DNA from: Dipteronia dyeriana
Lineage: Eukaryota > Streptophyta > Magnoliopsida > Sapindales > Sapindaceae
Assembly: GCA_032871835.1 (NCBI GenBank)
Contig: CM065296.1
Location: 121,220,146 to 121,284,145, forward strand
Direction of reading: 5' to 3'
DNA: 64,000 nt
Positions 1-16,679 of this stretch are shown piece by piece (positions within the stretch are counted from its first letter, which is position 1; every line of letters begins with the position of its first letter). Below the pieces are notes generated by a model, which worked only from the letters and a program-made list of their open reading frames with translations, had not been told where the DNA came from and searched no databases. The position numbers and the translations under genes are program-made.

Positions 1-217
1 AAGAAATAAAACCAAAATTAAAGAACATGAGGCGAGATATGTGTAAGTTCAATGTTTCTTGTAAAGTAAACATTCACAAGTCTTGTTTTCACAAAAATAT
101 ACATAAAAAAATTCAGACCAACCCCTTATAACAACTGGGGATGTCATTAGAGATCATTAGATGAAAAATTCTACTGAGGAACATAGACTAGTGGTTGAGA
201 ATGTTGAGAAGAGACAC

Positions 218-1053
218 TCAGGTCTTAATCAAAAACCTGAAGACACATTCTAGTCCCTCCTCGATTTCTTGCATGGTTGATTCCAATTCCTCCGAACCCT
301 TTTGTGCTTTTTGCAATTTCATCACATCAATGCTTTTCTTGTTCCTGATTAGAGCATCCAAGCTAAAATCTACTTTCTCCAAGTTATCCATCTCCTCTCC
401 GCAATATACGCGTTTGGAATGGATCACTTTTGAGACCAAGGACCAACCGGTGCACTTTGATCTTGCCTTGATTGGGTAGACAAATGACATAAGGGACTTG
501 AACACTGAAACTGACTGATTCAACTTCCCTTAACACGTCAACCATGGTGACAAGGTCTTGGTCTTTGTATATGATTGCCGATTTACCCTTCTGCATTGTC
601 CTGAAATTGCCTGAGCACTTGCATACCATCTTGTTCGCTTGCTTTCTAGAGATCATGTACTTTTCGATCTCATTTGCCAGACTGGATTCTTGAACGTTTC
701 TTCTTCGAAGGGAAGATTCAATTTCTCCACACAATTTTTCATGTGTGAGAAAACAGCCCTCATGTTACCGCACCTATCCAACAATCTAAGAGATCCATTC
801 AACACAATTTTTCTTGCTGTTCATTGCAGACTAATGGCAATTGAAGCATGTTGTCGACACATTTAAACCAGCCAAGTTTTGACATATCATTGATAGCGAA
901 GAAGTAGTTCCTTCCGATGAGGCCCTTAACACTAACTATAAGTGGGTGAGATGCGGATGGCAAACTATTAGAACGAGCGTGACAGCTACCTTTCGTGGTT
1001 GCAATTGAGGCCCCCATATTTCTTTTGGAATTTGGAGAGTGGAATTTTATCAC
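218..1053 (-). pseudogene. DUF241 (PF03087) family pseudogene
   Basis: Three overlapping minus-strand reading frames together resemble one plant DUF241 protein. The upstream piece (799-1053) carries the family's N-terminal hallmark, HARSNSLPSASHPL, followed by a degraded 'DNMLQLPL' stretch. The middle piece (384-734) matches the 'SSLRRR...E..KY..SRK' central helix region. The last piece (218-523) ends in ECVFRFLIKT, the family's C-terminal signature. The frame changes at least twice and stops interrupt it, so it is not a working gene. Members are plant-specific helical proteins of about 280-300 residues without a well-established biochemical role. A second broken copy lies at about 2.8-3.4 kb and an intact relative at 41.3-42.3 kb. 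Identification is from motif recognition only. Confidence 0.75.
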
Positions 1054-1444
1054 TAAGCTGCAAAATTCAAGGTTTGATGTTCAAACCAATCCCTTAGACA
1101 CCCTTATCTATGAAAATAGAGAGACAGGAGGAATCTCATCATTTGAATTCTCACTTGGCTTTCATGTTAAATAAATTGCAGAGAGTCAACTAATGTTTAG
1201 AATGTCGTATCAATTATAGTTGTGATCATATTACATATATAAAGTTTTGCAAGCATGCAACCATGTATCCCAGGCAAATAGATGCCAAACTAACATTATA
1301 AAATTAATCCAACATTTAAAACATGTATAGTTTGGTTGAATGTACAGTCTAAAAATATAGTTTTGGTTGCATGTACACTGCCCATATCTCAAAAATACAG
1401 ATATTATATCTGTGTGAAGATACAATATGCATGAAGTTTCTTGC
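1054..1444. other. intergenic, nothing recognised
   Basis: AT-rich sequence without a supportable gene or repeat boundary. Confidence 0.5.
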
Positions 1445-1760
1445 TTTGATTAACAAATTGAGAAATCCACCCTATGGATCCTCTCCGTCGTATGTTGGGA
1501 AGTTCAATTTCAAGTTTGTGTGATTTCAGTCATAGTTGGTATAATTGTGAGCGGCCATGTGATGCCTCCCCTGTTTCGAACGAATTGGGTTCTGTCAGAG
1601 TTGGGACGGACTTGGCCGGAGATGGTTCAACGATTTCATCGAAACGAGTATCATGCTTGGCAACGATTTCATCGAACCTGGTTTCGTGGCTGGTAAGTGT
1701 TTTATGAATTTCGCTGCGGAAGACTGCAGTTGATTTGGCACAAGTCTCCATGCACGCCAT
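1445..1760 (-). pseudogene. Ty3-type retrotransposon gag remnant
   Basis: On the minus strand a short frame reads a charged segment with the duplicated phrase TRFDEIV. It is followed, after a stop and small frame slips, by peptides resembling 'LPTYDGEDP' and 'IGWIS'. That order, a short coiled or charged region and then a YDGEDP-x-GWI box, is typical of the gag N-terminus of plant Ty3 elements. The similarity stops near 1445, so only about 300 bp survive, with no LTR, protease or polymerase nearby. The assignment rests on one motif and two compensating frameshifts; a chance match is possible. Confidence 0.45.
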
Positions 1761-2829
1761 GACTCACATATCATTCCCTTTTCAAATTACTGATTTTTGA
1801 TTTGTTGTTCCTTGTCTGTTTCAGTTTCTTCATTTTTCTCAGCATTCAAACACACAAAATACCAAGCTATGTAATTTCGTTAATTGAAGTGTCGTTTTCA
1901 AGCCAAGTCAATGTGTAAGACTGCATTTTGATCTGGGTATGTCATTCAAGTCCTTTTGGCCTTCAAAAATTACTCCATTTCAACCAAGCAAATGTAATTT
2001 CATCGAGTTTCTTTTTTTAAGTCAAGTCAATGTGTGAAACTGCATTTTGATTCGTGTGTGTCTTATAAGACTTTTTGAACTTCAAATTACTCCATTTCAA
2101 CCAAAATGTTTGGTCCTTTTATTGAATCTTTTTTCAAATTACTGCATTTTGATTTAGCTTCTTCATTTTATTCGTTTGTTGATTCTGTTAAATATAATGC
2201 ACTAGCTAGGATTGATTGAAATAGTTTATAATGTTTACTCGAAACTTATTATTTTCTGGGTGGTTCATCCTATGATAATCCAGCAAAAAAACCAATTTTG
2301 CAAGGATTCATTCTTTAAGGTTGAAATTTGCTCTTGTAGATTCCATTTAGCAAGTTGAAATCTTTATGCGTTTTTGGTGGTCGAGCAGCCTAGCTAGAGA
2401 ACAAGTCCATTATCATATTATTTCCTCCAATAATCTGTTCATCAGATATGTATATAGAATATAAGCTCCTCTGCTGCTAAATATAAAAATTAAAAACTAG
2501 ACATGCATGATTGAATACACATTTCTAACTTTATTTAATTTCAGAGGTTAAAAACAGCATATATATATGTGAGACAATTGCATGAAAAAGAAGAGAAGAC
2601 AATTAGATCATATAATCCTTTTTTCTTAATAGAAATGTACTGATAATTTTACATTTTTGTACGTACATTTTCTATCAACTACAAAATGGTATTGTAAAAA
2701 TCGCTTTGTAGATGGTAAGGCTGTATCTGTCTCTTGATTGCCCAGAAAGGTTGTAGTGGTTAAAAATGTTAAGAAAATAAACTCTTGTTTTCACTTTTCA
2801 CCACACACCTATGTAGATGAATTCTAAAT
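1761..2829. other. intergenic with internal degenerate repeats
   Basis: No gene seen. Two stretches near 1890-1970 and 2010-2100 repeat the phrase 'caagtcaatgtgt(a/g)a' followed by 'ctgcattttgat', so this is an old local duplication of about 115-120 bp. Confidence 0.45.
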
Positions 2830-3399
2830 CTTCCTCTAGCTACTTCTTGAATGTTCAACTCCAATGCCTCCACTAGCTTCAATAAACATTGAAGTGATCT
2901 CTTTGTTGGACTTGGCAAGAGTATACCTGATTAGATGTCAAGTATATTGAAACCAAAGACCAACCATTGTTAGTCTTTGATATCTTGCCTTAAAAGAAGA
3001 TATCAAAGATACAAGGGACTTGAAATCTTCCTAGACTTGATTGAATTCTTTGTTTGATGTGCTTTATCTCTTTTCAATTGATTTGGTCATTTTCTTTTTG
3101 GAGATCAAATATGCATTCACTTGACTTTGCAAGTTAGATTCTCTACACCAATCTACCAGCCTCAGGGATCAATCCAAAATCTCTTCATATTTCTCTGTGT
3201 GTTGTTCATGTGAGAGAGCTGGTTGGGTTAGTGGCAATTCAAGCATATGTAACATTTTTTCATATAAGTCCTTGAGATCACTTAATTTCAATTTGTGGCA
3301 CACTGATTTTGAGGACCTCAACCTGTACAAATTCTCTTCAAGATTTAGAATCAGAGGATGAGCTCTAGAATCTAGATGGAAAGATGATTGAAAGAACAT
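2830..3399 (-). pseudogene. second DUF241 family pseudogene
   Basis: The minus-strand frame 3169-3399 reads SSFHLDSRAHPLI, then a leucine-rich stretch and 'DLYEKMLHMLELPLTQPALS', which match the N-terminal third of DUF241 proteins (family pattern SFHARSNSLPSRPHPL ... DL....LL.LPLTQ.AL). Downstream on the same strand, fragments continue in shifted frames to about 2830 with stops and no conserved C-terminus. The copy is therefore truncated and frameshifted. Together with the copy at 218-1053 it indicates a former local DUF241 cluster in the same orientation. Confidence 0.7.
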
Positions 3400-4443
3400 G
3401 GATGGTAGGTTTTACCAATATAATGATATATATAATTATTGATTCATATAAGAATCATTCAACGGTAGATATTAGAGGCCATTAGATTGTATTTAATTTT
3501 ACGTGTGTAATTTGAATGATTATAAGATTGTCCCGTCAATTGTGTCGGTGAGTTATTGGTCCCATACATTAACTGAGCTATTGTTTTATACAAGTATCTT
3601 GACCATTTTTTTTTCCTGCATGGAAGGCACTATGATTCCTTGCAGATTGAATAAACATGAATATATGGATGAAGATGATGTTAATCACTTAATTCAATTG
3701 TAATAGCAATTAGAATTGTAATTAGTCATTGGTCAGAGTCCAAGAAAGTCATGTACAAGACTACAAGCCCACTTTCGCTGCACCTCATACGGCTCAAATA
3801 GGCTGAATTGGGCTTCAGCGTTTCTCTCATAAAGCCCGTTAGCTGAGTATTTATTTGGGCTCAAATTTTCGGCCTGAACCAGGTTTTTTCTTTTCCTTTA
3901 AAAAGGGAGACTTGCATTTTTCACAAACAACAGTTACAACACTAATTTTGAATTTACATAAAAATCGCCTTATTGTGTACTAAAACCACTTTATAGTTTC
4001 AAATTTTACTCCATCCACCCTCTAAATTCTAATTATGTACCGGGTTTTAATCTAAAATTAAAATTAAAATGTTTTTTTTTTTTTAAGAAAATGATCAAAC
4101 TTTAGAGATCTTTGCGTATTTCTAATAAAATTAAAATTTGTAAATGTATCATAGGTGAGATATGTATGTATTTATCGAGATAAAATAATATTAACTTTTT
4201 AATTTTTTTTAAATATTATATTATAATATAAATTCAAAATAAGAATAGGAAAACTCAAACTCATAATCTTATAGTATAGTTATATGGGATTTACAACCGG
4301 ACTGACCTTCAAATTATTACTATAATTATTTTGACAAAATTATTACTATTTCTTATTGGCATATCATGAAATAAATAGATTCATTTGGGGATACTTTTAT
4401 AAACAAATTAATAATAAAAAAAACGAATGGATATGATATTGAA
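3400..4443. other. intergenic DNA upstream of FtsH
   Basis: AT-rich, with a T-run near 4072-4084; no gene, RNA or element ends recognised. The 3' part is presumably the distal promoter of the FtsH gene. Confidence 0.5.
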
Positions 4444-4449
4444 CACGTG
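4444..4449 (+). promoter_or_regulatory. G-box (CACGTG) upstream of FtsH
   Basis: A palindromic CACGTG core lies 255 bp upstream of the FtsH start codon. G-boxes bind bZIP and bHLH factors and are common in light-regulated photosynthesis genes, which suits the downstream product. One hexamer is weak evidence by itself. Confidence 0.3.
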
Positions 4450-4703
4450 GATGCAACCAAGCAACACTTTAATATATGGCTTCAGCTGAGCCAACTTAGC
4501 TCTCTTGTACCTCTCAAAACATCAAAATTTGCAGTGAAAAACCTCACAATCAAGCCCAGATCTTTCAACTTTGTGGCCTTCACGCACCATTTTCTACCAT
4601 TTGTCCATTTCACACTCCAATTCAATTCTGATTTTGCCCCAAATATTTTGAAGAGATAATATAAAGAGAGAAAGAAACAAAGAGAAACAGAGCAGACCAA
4701 AAA

Positions 4704-7683
4704 ATGGCTTCAACAAGCAACACTTTGCTCTCTTCAAATTTCTATGGTTCTCAAATCATGTTCTCTCCTCCAACTCCCAAAACAATCAAATCTCCACTAA
4801 ATTTCCAATTTTTCCACAGGGATAGAAAATCCCAGATAGCAAAATCAATCCTTGATAAGAAACCCAACTCATCATCTTCACAATCCACTAAAACGGCGTC
4901 GTCTCATGCCGCTTTCGCTGCTCTGTTTTTGTCTTCGTTGACTCCTCAAGCTCTGGCCGTCGACAACGCGACGCCACCGCTGCCTCCGCCGGTGATCGAA
5001 GCTCAACCCACCATGCCGAGCCCTTCTAAGTCGTCGCCTTTCGCCCAAAACCTACTCATGACGGCCCCGAAACCGCAGTCTCAGACCTCCGACCTCCCCG
5101 ACGGCAGCCAATGGCGCTACAGCGAGTTCCTGAACGCCGTCAAGAAAGGAAAGGTTGAAAGGGTTAGGTTCAGCAAAGATGGCTCCGCTCTCCAGCTGAC
5201 GGCGGTCGACGGCCGCCGCGCCTCTGTGATCGTCCCCAACGACCCGGACCTCATCGACATCTTGGCTATGAACAGCGTCGATATCTCAGTCGCCGAGGGC
5301 GACTCTGGTAACGGGCTCTTCGGTTTCATCGGGAACTTGATTTTTCCCTTCTTGGCTTTCGCCGGATTGTTCTTCCTCTTCCGGCGGTCCCAGGGTGGTC
5401 CCGGTGGGCCTGGCGGACTCGGCGGGCCAATGGATTTTGGAAGGTCGAAGTCGAAGTTCCAAGAGGTTCCTGAAACTGGTGTCACATTTGCTGATGTTGC
5501 TGGAGCTGATCAAGCCAAATTGGAGTTACAAGAAGTTGTTGATTTCTTGAAGAATCCAGACAAGTACACTGCTCTAGGAGCTAAAATCCCAAAAGGGTGT
5601 TTGCTAGTTGGACCACCTGGTACCGGAAAAACATTGCTTGCCAGAGCTGTCGCTGGAGAAGCAGGCGTGCCGTTCTTTTCGTGTGCAGCTTCAGAGTTTG
5701 TGGAGTTGTTTGTTGGTGTTGGTGCTTCGAGAGTGAGGGACTTGTTTGAGAAGGCCAAGTCGAAAGCACCTTGCATTGTGTTCATTGATGAAATTGACGC
5801 GGTGGGGAGGCAGAGAGGGGCGGGTTTAGGAGGAGGAAATGATGAGAGAGAGCAGACTATCAATCAACTCTTGACTGAAATGGATGGTTTTTCGGGTAAT
5901 TCTGGTGTCATTGTGTTGGCAGCTACTAATAGACCTGATGTTCTTGATTCAGCTTTGTTGAGGCCTGGGAGGTTCGACAGGCAGGTCACCGTTGACAGGC
6001 CTGATGTTGCTGGTAGAGTCAAGATTCTTCAGGTGAGAGCTGTTTACAAGCTTTGCTAAATTAATTTTTGTCGTATTTCCACCCCTTGTAGTAACTTTAA
6101 TAGCTATTGATGTATAAGCACTTTGGTCATAGAAGTTTAGAAAGGATTGATATAATAGAAGCAGGAGTAGTCTAAACTTCAAAAATGATCGATATAATGA
6201 TATGGGTATAGGTTGCCAACTACAATGTAATTGCTATATATGCGTAGTTTAAGTCTGCTTCGATTCATATTTCTAAAACTAGTTTCATCCGCCAAGTATC
6301 AGTATTGGTGTTTGAAGTCTGTTCTAGAGAGAATGTGCCATATTTAGCATACTTGTTTCAGGCACAGGGACGCATATTGTGAACTTATTGATTGGAATTC
6401 TGATTGTAAATCCATTTGCCGAACATGAGATACCATTTATCTTACATTTTCTCTTTTGTAAATCCGTAAATTATGACTTTCAGGTGCACTCTAGAGGAAA
6501 GGCTCTTGCAAAGGATGTGGACTTCGAAAAAATTGCTAGAAGAACCCCTGGTTTCACTGGAGCTGATTTGCAGAACCTGATGAATGAAGCCGCCATTCTA
6601 GCAGCAAGGCGTGACCTCAAGGAAATAAGCAAAGATGAGATATCAGATGCTCTAGAGAGGATCATTGCTGGACCAGAGAAGAAAAATGCAGTTGTATCCG
6701 AAGAGAAAAAGAAATTAGTTGCCTATCATGGTAGTTATTTTTTGCTTTCTTTGTGGCATATTTACTTTTTTGCTACGACGGTGACAATGCTTTGAGTGTT
6801 AATATGTATGCATACTCCAAATTGCAGAGGCTGGCCATGCTTTAGTTGGTGCGCTCATGCCTGAATACGATCCTGTGGCCAAGATATCAATCATTCCTCG
6901 TGGTCAAGCTGGTGGTCTTACCTTTTTCGCCCCAAGTGAAGAGCGGCTAGAGTCTGGACTGTACAGCAGAAGCTACTTGGAGAATCAGATGGCTGTTGCA
7001 CTTGGTGGAAGGTTAGTTAATTCTTCTTGGTCGTTGCATAGGAAAGCATTTTAAGATATATCGATGTTCTTGTCGCTCTTAAATAGTTTGTAAACTTATT
7101 AGTTTCCTTTGTTGATCAGATTCTTATTATTCTACCAAAATTTTATTTGAAAAAACTCCTTAATGTCTACGCAGGGTTGCAGAAGAGGTCATATTCGGTG
7201 AGGAAAATGTGACGACGGGGGCATCGAATGACTTCATGCAAGTTTCTCGGGTGGCAAGGCAAATGGTTGAGAGATTTGGATTCAGCAAAAAGATTGGACA
7301 AATTGCCATTGGCGGGCCTGGAGGAAATCCGTTCTTGGGACAACAGGTAAGCGTTTTAATTGGATTTCATTGGTCTCTTACTCCATTCACTACCTACAGG
7401 CTACAGTTCAGTTACATGATAAACATTGTCTCAATGGTGGATTTTCTTGCATAAATTGCAGATGTCTTCTCAAAAAGATTACTCCATGGCAACTGCAGAC
7501 ATCGTGGACGCAGAGGTGAGGGAGCTGGTAGAGACGGCATACAAAAGGGCCAAGGAGATCATGACAACCCACATTGACATCCTTCACAAGCTTGCTCAAC
7601 TCCTCATAGAGAAAGAAACCGTCGATGGTGAAGAATTCATGAGCCTCTTCATTGATGGAAAAACTGAGCTATATGTTTCTTGA
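4704..7683 (+). CDS. FTSH1/FTSH5-like: chloroplast thylakoid zinc metalloprotease FtsH (FtsH1/FtsH5, VAR1 type)
   Basis: ATP-dependent membrane protease that degrades photodamaged photosystem II D1 protein; type-A subunits (FtsH1/5) form hetero-hexamers with type-B (FtsH2/8) in thylakoids. Exons by eye: 4704-6032, 6484-6730, 6828-7011, 7175-7346, 7462-7683; all junctions are GT-AG and the sum is in frame, giving 717 residues, close to the usual length. Residues 1-65 are a Ser-rich transit peptide; 69-85 is a hydrophobic lumen-transfer segment ending ALA; a transmembrane helix lies at about 206-227. Walker A GPPGTGKT is at 303-310, Walker B IVFIDEID at 358-365, and the second-region-of-homology arginines at about 410-424. 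The zinc site HEAGH (525-529) is split by intron 2, and the third ligand region TGASND is in exon 4. The C-terminus [17 protein letters not shown] is typical of the type-A pair. Nothing looks broken. It is convergent with the BSK-like gene, 598 bp apart. Confidence 0.96.
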
Positions 7684-8281
7684 TTCCCACTTGTAACTTG
7701 TAAGCATCGAATCCAAGTTGTATTGTAAAGTTGCCATACATGATACACCCATATAAAAACCAATTAATTATTTGTCCATTTAGAAATGTCAAGTATTTAG
7801 ACAGGAAATATATGTGCAACAAAATTTCTCCCTTGTGATATTTCTCACAATGTCAATAGTCAATACATGAAAACCAAGGATCACCGTTTTTTTACCAACA
7901 TTCTTGCAATTAGAACTTAACAGTTGTCGACAAGATGAGCTTGATTGACTTGTTGGTCACTCAACGTCTACATCCAAAATGTTATGGGTTGAAGCCGTTG
8001 TCATAAAGCACAGGTTCAAGTCGTTGTCATAAAGCACATAATATTAAAGATGGGAGTAATTATTAGAACAAAATTATATAAAGGAAAAAATAGCACAACA
8101 ATCTAGTGCAGAACGGCATCTCCCTCCCTCCCCCCACTATGGTACACTTTGAATGAAAATCATATTCCTAATTTTCATAATACAAAAGAGAATGAAAAAA
8201 AAAACTCAAATGTTTTCTTACAACAACCCACAATAATTGATTTTTTAAGCACAGTTACAGAAGTATATATTACAGAGCCTA
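7684..8281. other. convergent intergenic region (3' UTRs)
   Basis: Lies between the stop codons of the FtsH gene (+) and the BSK-like gene (-), so it should hold both 3' UTRs and polyadenylation sites. No further gene seen. Confidence 0.6.
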
Positions 8282-13022
<4,741 letters not shown>

Positions 13023-13039
13023 AAGACAGCCTCAGCTGA

Positions 13040-13420
13040 GAAAATCTCTCTCTACAATCTATATATATATATATATAAAGAAAAATTAATAGCTGTAAAA
13101 TTGTTTTTTTTTTTATATGTGCATACAACAGATTCTTTCGTTTATCAAAGAAAGAGATAGAGAGTGTTTTTGTCTGTGTCTGCGTACGCGCTCGTGTGGG
13201 TTGAGTGAGAGAGATAGAGAGAGAAACACACATAGAGATTGAGATTGAGATTGAGATACAGATAGAGAGAGATCTGATCACAGTAGTAGAGACTAGAGAG
13301 GAGGAGGTGATGTTAGTAATTTTTTTTTTCCTTTTTTTTTTCCTTTTTTTTGTTGGGTCTCTCTCTACCTCTCTCTCTCTCTCTTTCTCTCTTTTTTCTT
13401 TCTTGCCTTTCTGCACTGAC
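13040..13420. repeat. 5' region of BSK gene: (TA)n, GA-rich and CT-rich tracts
   Basis: Directly upstream of the BSK start codon (minus strand) lie a (TA)9 run (about 13060-13077), a GA-rich stretch with three 'gagatt' units (about 13205-13275) and, further out, T-runs and a CT-rich stretch (about 13360-13400). Polypurine/polypyrimidine tracts of this kind are common in plant 5' UTRs and core promoters. No clear TATA box could be chosen. Confidence 0.6.
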
Positions 13421-14005
13421 AAAAACCTCTGTCTTTGTCTGTTTTCTTCTACTGTTGGAATTGTCCTTTTTTCATGATGAGGGGTACTTTTGTCCAATCA
13501 ATTCTATTTTAACTTCTCGCGATATTTTCGTCCCGCTCTTTTACATACCCAAACGGCCAAACCCAAACCTCTTTTTTTTTTTTTGGTAAATAATTGTAAT
13601 GTAATCCTATTTGTAAAATACCTTTATTTAAATATTTCGATAAATAAGTTATTATTAATAGTAATGTTAGAGTGTAAAGTTCATTATTCGATCTGACAAT
13701 GTATCGGTATGAGTTATTATAATGAAGAGTTAATCGTCAGATTTATCAAAACAAATATTAAAAGATATTTATTATATATCGTGGAAGTAAATATCCGAAC
13801 ATTTGATTCGATTCAGAAATCAAAAAAAAAAAAATTATATGTTCAAACTCTCGACACTTATACTTCATGTTCGTAGATCAACAGATTCAAGAGATTATCA
13901 TCTAATTTATCTAATTTCAACCCTATAATAGTGTATCTTAACCTAACATTATGTAGTATGATATAGAAACAAATTCGATTCTCTATAATATTATCTTATG
14001 AATTA
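13421..14005. other. intergenic, nothing recognised
   Basis: AT-rich region upstream of the BSK-like gene; probably distal promoter. Confidence 0.4.
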
Positions 14006-14395
14006 TTTAAATCCATTACTTTAAATTCAACCTACTTATTAATAGATGCCATAGATTTAAGAACTACAATAACTTGCAAACACACTTCATTTCACAAAAT
14101 AAAAATAAAACCTCAAAGCGACAATCTAGGAATCACTATTGCATTATTTATTTCATTATTGATAAATCAATAGTTGACTTAATTATATATTTATACTATA
14201 AATTATACCATAGCGTTTACTTTAAACTCAATCTACCTATTAATATATACTATAGATTTAGAACTACAATAACTTGCAAACACACTCTATTTCTCAAAAT
14301 AAAAACAAAACCTCACAGTGACAACCTAGTAATCATTATTGCATTATTTATTTCATTATTGATAGATCAATAGTTGACTTAATTATACCCATACA
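14006..14395. repeat. two-copy tandem repeat, period about 200 bp
   Basis: The phrase 'gaactacaataacttgcaaa' occurs at 14061 and again at 14261, and similarity extends on both sides (from 'actttaaa(t/c)tcaa' to 'caatagttgacttaatta'). The copies differ by scattered substitutions, so the duplication is not recent. No coding content. Confidence 0.85.
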
Positions 14396-16679
14396 CACCA
14401 TTAGCTATGACCCCTTTTCCTTAACAAGTCTTTCATCCAAAATAACTATAATTTAGCTGCACAAAAAACAAAAATATAAATAAATTAATATAAGAAACCA
14501 TTGACTTTTAATTCAATAATCACTTTGATAGACAAGAAAAAACTCCAATAAGAGACGAGAGGAAGGTATCCCAATGATCTCTCTTTCCTGTATCAATAAA
14601 ATTGTAGATTTAGTATTTCCTTTTCCTTAAAAATCTTATAGAAGAACAAAATATATCAAAATTATGTCTGGGTATATTTAACATTCTGTTAACTAGACAA
14701 GTAATATTTTACCACAAGACATTTTAATAGAATAAATATACAAATAACAAATCTTTATATGGTATGGAAATCCCATATATTTTTTCGTATATACTCTGTA
14801 ACATTATATAATTGTATACATACTATATAGGGACTTTGTAACAAGTTAACTGTATAATTACATACGTAATCTCTAAAAATGATCATGTAATTCGGTAATT
14901 TTATAAAATATATTATATAATATTACAAAATTAATAAAGTATAAGAAAAATATACGACCTAATAATTACTATACCGTTTATATATTGAAATTGTCTAATT
15001 TTAAGTATTACACGATTGTATGGTTTCAAAGTTTTTTTTATTAAGAAAAGATAATTTGAATCCACAATCTTATATCACGTATAAGTTTGAGAGATTTTCT
15101 ATTCCAGTAACGCCGTTTTGGTTTCAAGAGAAACAAAAAAGCATTTCAAAACTTTATAGAAATAGACATCCCCGAACGGAGACAACACGGAACGTGTCAG
15201 CGTGTGGTGTAGAGCACGAATTGAACGATATATTGAATTCCCAATTCAAATAATCGCCGGTCTATATAGTCTTTTGTCTCAACGCCTGTATTATTATTTT
15301 TTCTCTTTTCACATCTGTGGCTTCTACTTTTGAACTAATAATAATCTAACATCGTACGCAAAAAACATCGCTGTAATATAACATTAAACTTACCTTATAA
15401 TGACATCATTAAAACAACACAAAACCGAGTTGGATTACGCAAGCAAGACGCTTCTCGTTCTCGTTCTCGTTCTCGCATTGTATTCGTTATTTTATATCAA
15501 TGAAGCGCGTGGCATGTGAATAATTTAAAATAAATTTTAGTTTAGCCTAATAAATTGAATTCGTGATGCGATTTGTGGACTTTTGGATGAATAAGAATGA
15601 GAATAGTTTGTATTTGTTAGATAAGGTTAGTTAATTGTAGACGTAATTATGTGCGTGGAAATTGGAATACAGCTGAAAAGAGACCAGTGACCACAAAACC
15701 TCCCTCTCTCCATTGAAACATGGCGGGAACATTGCAGCCGTTGGATAATAAGTCGAAGGAAATTTTGGCTTCACACGTGTGCAATGTATTTGGTCATTAC
15801 TTTCTCATATGTAACACATGTATGGTTTATAATACATTTTACTTTAATTTTACGTAACATTATGTGGTTCGAAGAAATTTGTAGAGTGTAAAAATAATTA
15901 GAATACAGATGTGGGGTACTTCCTTACTTGTGAGATTTCAATTTCATTCAATTATGCATTTCAATTATAACATAATTTCACTTTATCATGTACCAAAATT
16001 CAAAATTCAATATTCAATCCAGCAAGTTATATAGGATAAAACTGTGCTAAGTTTGTGGGATGCCTGAAATTGCTTTAACATGAACATAATAAGTTAAGAA
16101 ACAGCACTGGCTTGGTTTTCTTGTGATCGACAGCTGTTCAAAGGAATCTCTGCACTAGATTTTTATTTTTATTTTTTTGCCGAGGTGTTTGCAACCTGGC
16201 ATTGTTTGCCAACATTTGGAATTAGCAAATCAGCCAGTACAAAATTTTAATCTTTATTGTAAAATACAACAAAAAAAAAACCAGTTTTTGACACCATTTG
16301 TAGCCCTCCATCTACTTCTAATTCTAAATACATACAGTTTTCTGGTACTCCATGCAAAGAAAAATATAGAAGGTGAAAAAAACACAAACTGTTTAGGATA
16401 ATAATAGTAACAGAGACAGGCCAGCTACATATAGATAATAGATGGATTGTATATTTTTAGAATTTTGGAGGTACCGATATCGAAAATATCTTAGTAAATA
16501 TTGAAATTCTGACTGTAATTTTAATATTTCCACCAACATTTCATATAATTGGACATCACTCAAGATTTCATCAGTTAAAAGTTGCAGTAGTACATAATTT
16601 CCTATGAGTTTACAGACAAAAAACACATCACCAAGAAAAATTTGAAAATGTAAGAAGAATGAATACCTTGGCTGTTAAA
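14396..16679. other. intergenic, nothing recognised
   Basis: AT-rich DNA downstream of the DUF630/632 gene. A short (ttctcg)-type repeat sits at about 15453-15476. No gene or element ends found. Confidence 0.45.

Noticed and set aside
5117..5863. Minus-strand frames of 117-122 codons
   Set aside because: Antisense shadows of FtsH exon 1.
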